Assembly (NCBI GenBank): GCA_022837245.1
Contig: JALHHX010000126.1
Location: 1 to 7,049, forward strand
DNA: 7,049 nucleotides
Reading direction: 5' to 3'
Origin: Lentisphaerota bacterium
GTDB lineage: Bacteria > Verrucomicrobiota > Kiritimatiellia > RFP12 > UBA3636
Positions 5,829 through 7,049 of this stretch are shown here, in pieces (the first letter of the stretch is position 1; each line of letters begins with the position of its first letter). The notes under the pieces were generated by a model. It was not told where the DNA came from. It ran no database searches and worked only from the letters and a program-made list of their open reading frames with translations. Made by a program: the position numbers and the translations under genes.

Positions 5829-6593
5829 ATGAAAAAATTCAAATTCTACACGGTCACGCCGCTGTTCACGGAGAACACGGACTTCGTCGTCGACAACGTC
5901 CGCCGCCTGCGCCGCGAGGCGGGCCTGGACTGCGTGGCGTTCTGCCTTTCCATGCATCCGCGCGGAACGCCCGCCACCGTCCAGGCCGCGGCGACGCTGG
6001 CCGCCTACCGCAAAGTCAAACAGGCGCTGGCGGGGGATCGAGACCTGGAAATCGGCGTGCTCGTCCAGAGCACCCTCGGCCATGGCTGGAGCGGCCGTCG
6101 GCAGCTCACCGACGAGCCGTGGCAGCGCATCGTGCAGAATGACGGCGCCGTCTCCTCCCGGATGTGCCCGAGCGATGATCGCTTCCGGCGCTACATCCTC
6201 GACATCGTCGGCGAGCTCGCCGCGACAAAGCCGTCGTTTCTGCTCATCGACGACGACTTCGGCCTGCGCGCCGGCGAATGCTTCTGTCCCGCCCACCTCG
6301 CCGAGCTCAACGCGTCGGCGGGAACGCAGTTCAAGACGCCGGCCGAGGCCCAGGCGGCGCTCGCCGCGTGCGGCCAGGCGGATCCGCTTCTCTGGACGTT
6401 CGAAGCGCTGCGCATAGAGAACTCCCGCCGCTTCGCCCGCGAAATCCGCGGGGCCATCGACCGCCAGGATCCCGCCGTGCGCTGCGCCTCCGCCGGCGCG
6501 AACTCGATCTTCCCGCCCCGGCGCGGATTGTGGTCGATGAGCGCCACGTGGCCCAGACGCGCGGACATCTCCCGGATCTCCTTCGCGTCGTAG
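5829..6593 (+). CDS. Uncharacterised TIM-barrel, glycoside-hydrolase-like protein, 3' end lost
   Basis: The open frame codes for 254 residues, but only about 1-217 look genuine. The N-terminus reads KFYTVTPLFTENTDFVVDNVRRLRRE, starting directly with a barrel strand. It is followed by CVAFCLSMHPRG (35-46), IGVLVQSTLGHGW (75-87), MCPSDDRFRRYILDIVGELA (112-131), SFLLIDDDFGL (136-146) and CFCPAHLAELN (151-161). Alternating strands and helices with an acidic cluster (Asp141-143) at a strand end are typical of a TIM-barrel sugar enzyme; I have seen similar unnamed proteins in Lentisphaerota and Kiritimatiellota. No catalytic assignment is possible. There is no signal peptide. From about residue 217 on, the frame reads antisense to transposase codons, so the last roughly 35 residues are not family sequence and the TAG at 6591 is accidental. 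An alternative GTG start at 5781 has no well-placed Shine-Dalgarno and adds residues unlike a family N-terminus. Base composition is about 68% GC in a sampled row, far above the genes to its left. Confidence 0.6.
   Translation: MKKFKFYTVTPLFTENTDFVVDNVRRLRREAGLDCVAFCLSMHPRGTPATVQAAATLAAYRKVKQALAGDRDLEIGVLVQSTLGHGWSGRRQLTDEPWQRIVQNDGAVSSRMCPSDDRFRRYILDIVGELAATKPSFLLIDDDFGLRAGECFCPAHLAELNASAGTQFKTPAEAQAALAACGQADPLLWTFEALRIENSRRFAREIRGAIDRQDPAVRCASAGANSIFPPRRGLWSMSATWPRRADISRISFAS
6477..6492. other. Junction of two truncated coding sequences
   Basis: To the left, the plus strand encodes the TIM-barrel protein (last plausible family residues IDRQDPAVRC). To the right, the minus strand encodes the transposase, whose recognisable sequence ends with AEAQR. 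Both genes are cut in mid-domain at the same place with no inverted repeat or visible target duplication. The sequence shows the join but not whether it is biological or an assembly artefact. Confidence 0.6.
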
Positions 6594-7049
6594 GCGGCGT
6601 CCGCCAGATCGTAGAGGTTGACGACGCGCAGGGCGGTCGTGCCTGGCTGTCATGCACGCTGGCGGAGGTGAGGATGAAGCTCACGGGGATGTCGCCGTCG
6701 ATCACGTCAAGATGCGCCTTGTAGCCGCGCCAGCATTCGGTCTTGCCCTGGCTGTTGCGCTTGCAGCCCCAGTCGCATGCGCGGGGCAGATCGGCGAGAT
6801 TCGCGGAGAGGTCGCGCTTGAGCTGCCGTTGCAGCCGGGTGGGATCCGGCGGAGGAGTCTGGGGCTCGTCTTTGCGGCGGCGTCCGCGCCTGCCGCGCTT
6901 CCTCTCGCGCGGGGCGCGGGGCTTGGCCTCGGCCTTCTCGCGGGCGTGGATCGCGGTCGAATCGCGGTTGACGTGGCCGGCGAGCTTGTCGCCGTAGTGG
7001 GCTTCGAGCAGCGCCTCGTGGATTCGCTGCGGGCGGCCGTCGCGGGCGA
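6479..7049 (-). pseudogene. Broken DDE transposase (IS4/IS5-superfamily type), truncated at both window ends of the reading
   Basis: On the minus strand the frame enters from the right edge and reads to about 6643. It includes GHVNRDSTAIHAREKAE with the first catalytic Asp (codon 6961-6963), a basic Arg/Lys/Gly linker, LPRACDWGCKRNSQGKTECWRGYKAH, and LDVIDGDIPVSFILTSASVHDSQ. The match then jumps to another frame from about 6631: LRVVNLYDLADAAYDAKEIREM with the second catalytic Asp (codon 6599-6601), then LGHVALIDHNPRRGGKIEFAPAEAQR. These are hallmark blocks of DDE_Tnp_1 transposases. The residues expected between VHDSQ and VVNLYDL are mostly missing, so a deletion of some 15-20 bases shifts the frame near 6632-6645. 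Similarity stops at AQR (6479), before the ERxxVERxN helix that carries the catalytic Glu. The element is therefore inactive. No terminal inverted repeat is visible, because the inner end is lost and the outer end lies beyond the window. Confidence 0.85.

Noticed and set aside
5826..6653. 275-residue open frame on the minus strand
   Set aside because: It is antisense to the TIM-barrel gene in very GC-rich DNA. Its translation is low-complexity Arg/Ala/Gly and it does not contain the transposase blocks, which lie in other frames.
1..7049. CRISPR array, tRNA, rRNA or riboswitch
   Set aside because: I found no regularly spaced repeats beyond the two-copy element at 27-95, no cloverleaf and no rRNA-like segment.

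Overview
The window looks like a piece of a moderately GC-rich bacterial genome or metagenome contig. My best guess is a gut or rumen member of the Kiritimatiellota / Lentisphaerota / Verrucomicrobiota group. The grounds are a GCKR-like double-SIS protein, an uncharacterised TIM-barrel sugar-enzyme-like protein of a type I associate with Lentisphaerota and Kiritimatiellota, and a fucose catabolic gene. No rRNA or marker gene is present, so the taxonomy is an inference.

Layout, left to right. (1) Bases 1-189 are a non-coding leader packed with repeats and palindromes upstream of a complete L-fucose isomerase gene (fucI, 190-2025), whose start is set by a strong Shine-Dalgarno. (2) Bases 2026-3058 carry a lower-GC, unrecognised, probably secreted protein (2103-2906). 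Its signal-peptide reading frame is interrupted near the start by TAA. A 51-codon ORF (2903-3058) overlaps its stop in an ATGA junction. The two ORFs share the peptide PATNTIP, and the copies differ only at third codon positions. (3) A near-consensus sigma-70 promoter (3081-3109), overlapped by a hairpin, drives a two-gene unit: a WecG/TagA/CpsF-family glycosyltransferase (3140-3931) and, by TGATG overlap, a two-SIS-domain protein related to MurQ and eukaryotic GCKR (3931-5676). (4) After a hairpin, the sequence becomes much richer in GC. It holds the N-terminal part of an uncharacterised TIM-barrel, glycoside-hydrolase-like protein (from 5829). Around 6477-6492 this gene runs directly into the antisense strand of a broken DDE transposase (6479-7049, minus), which is frameshifted near 6632-6645 and leaves the window at the right edge.

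How the genes fit together. fucI points to growth on L-fucose from host mucin or algal/plant polymers. The glycosyltransferase and the SIS protein are translationally coupled, which suggests that surface-glycan synthesis is linked to a sugar-phosphate-binding protein; that link is inference. The SIS protein lacks one of the two catalytic glutamates of MurQ etherase and is the size of GCKR, so I call it a sugar-phosphate-binding or regulatory protein and not an etherase. The right end is either a real transposon-mediated truncation or an assembly chimera. No CRISPR array, tRNA, rRNA or complete mobile element is seen.
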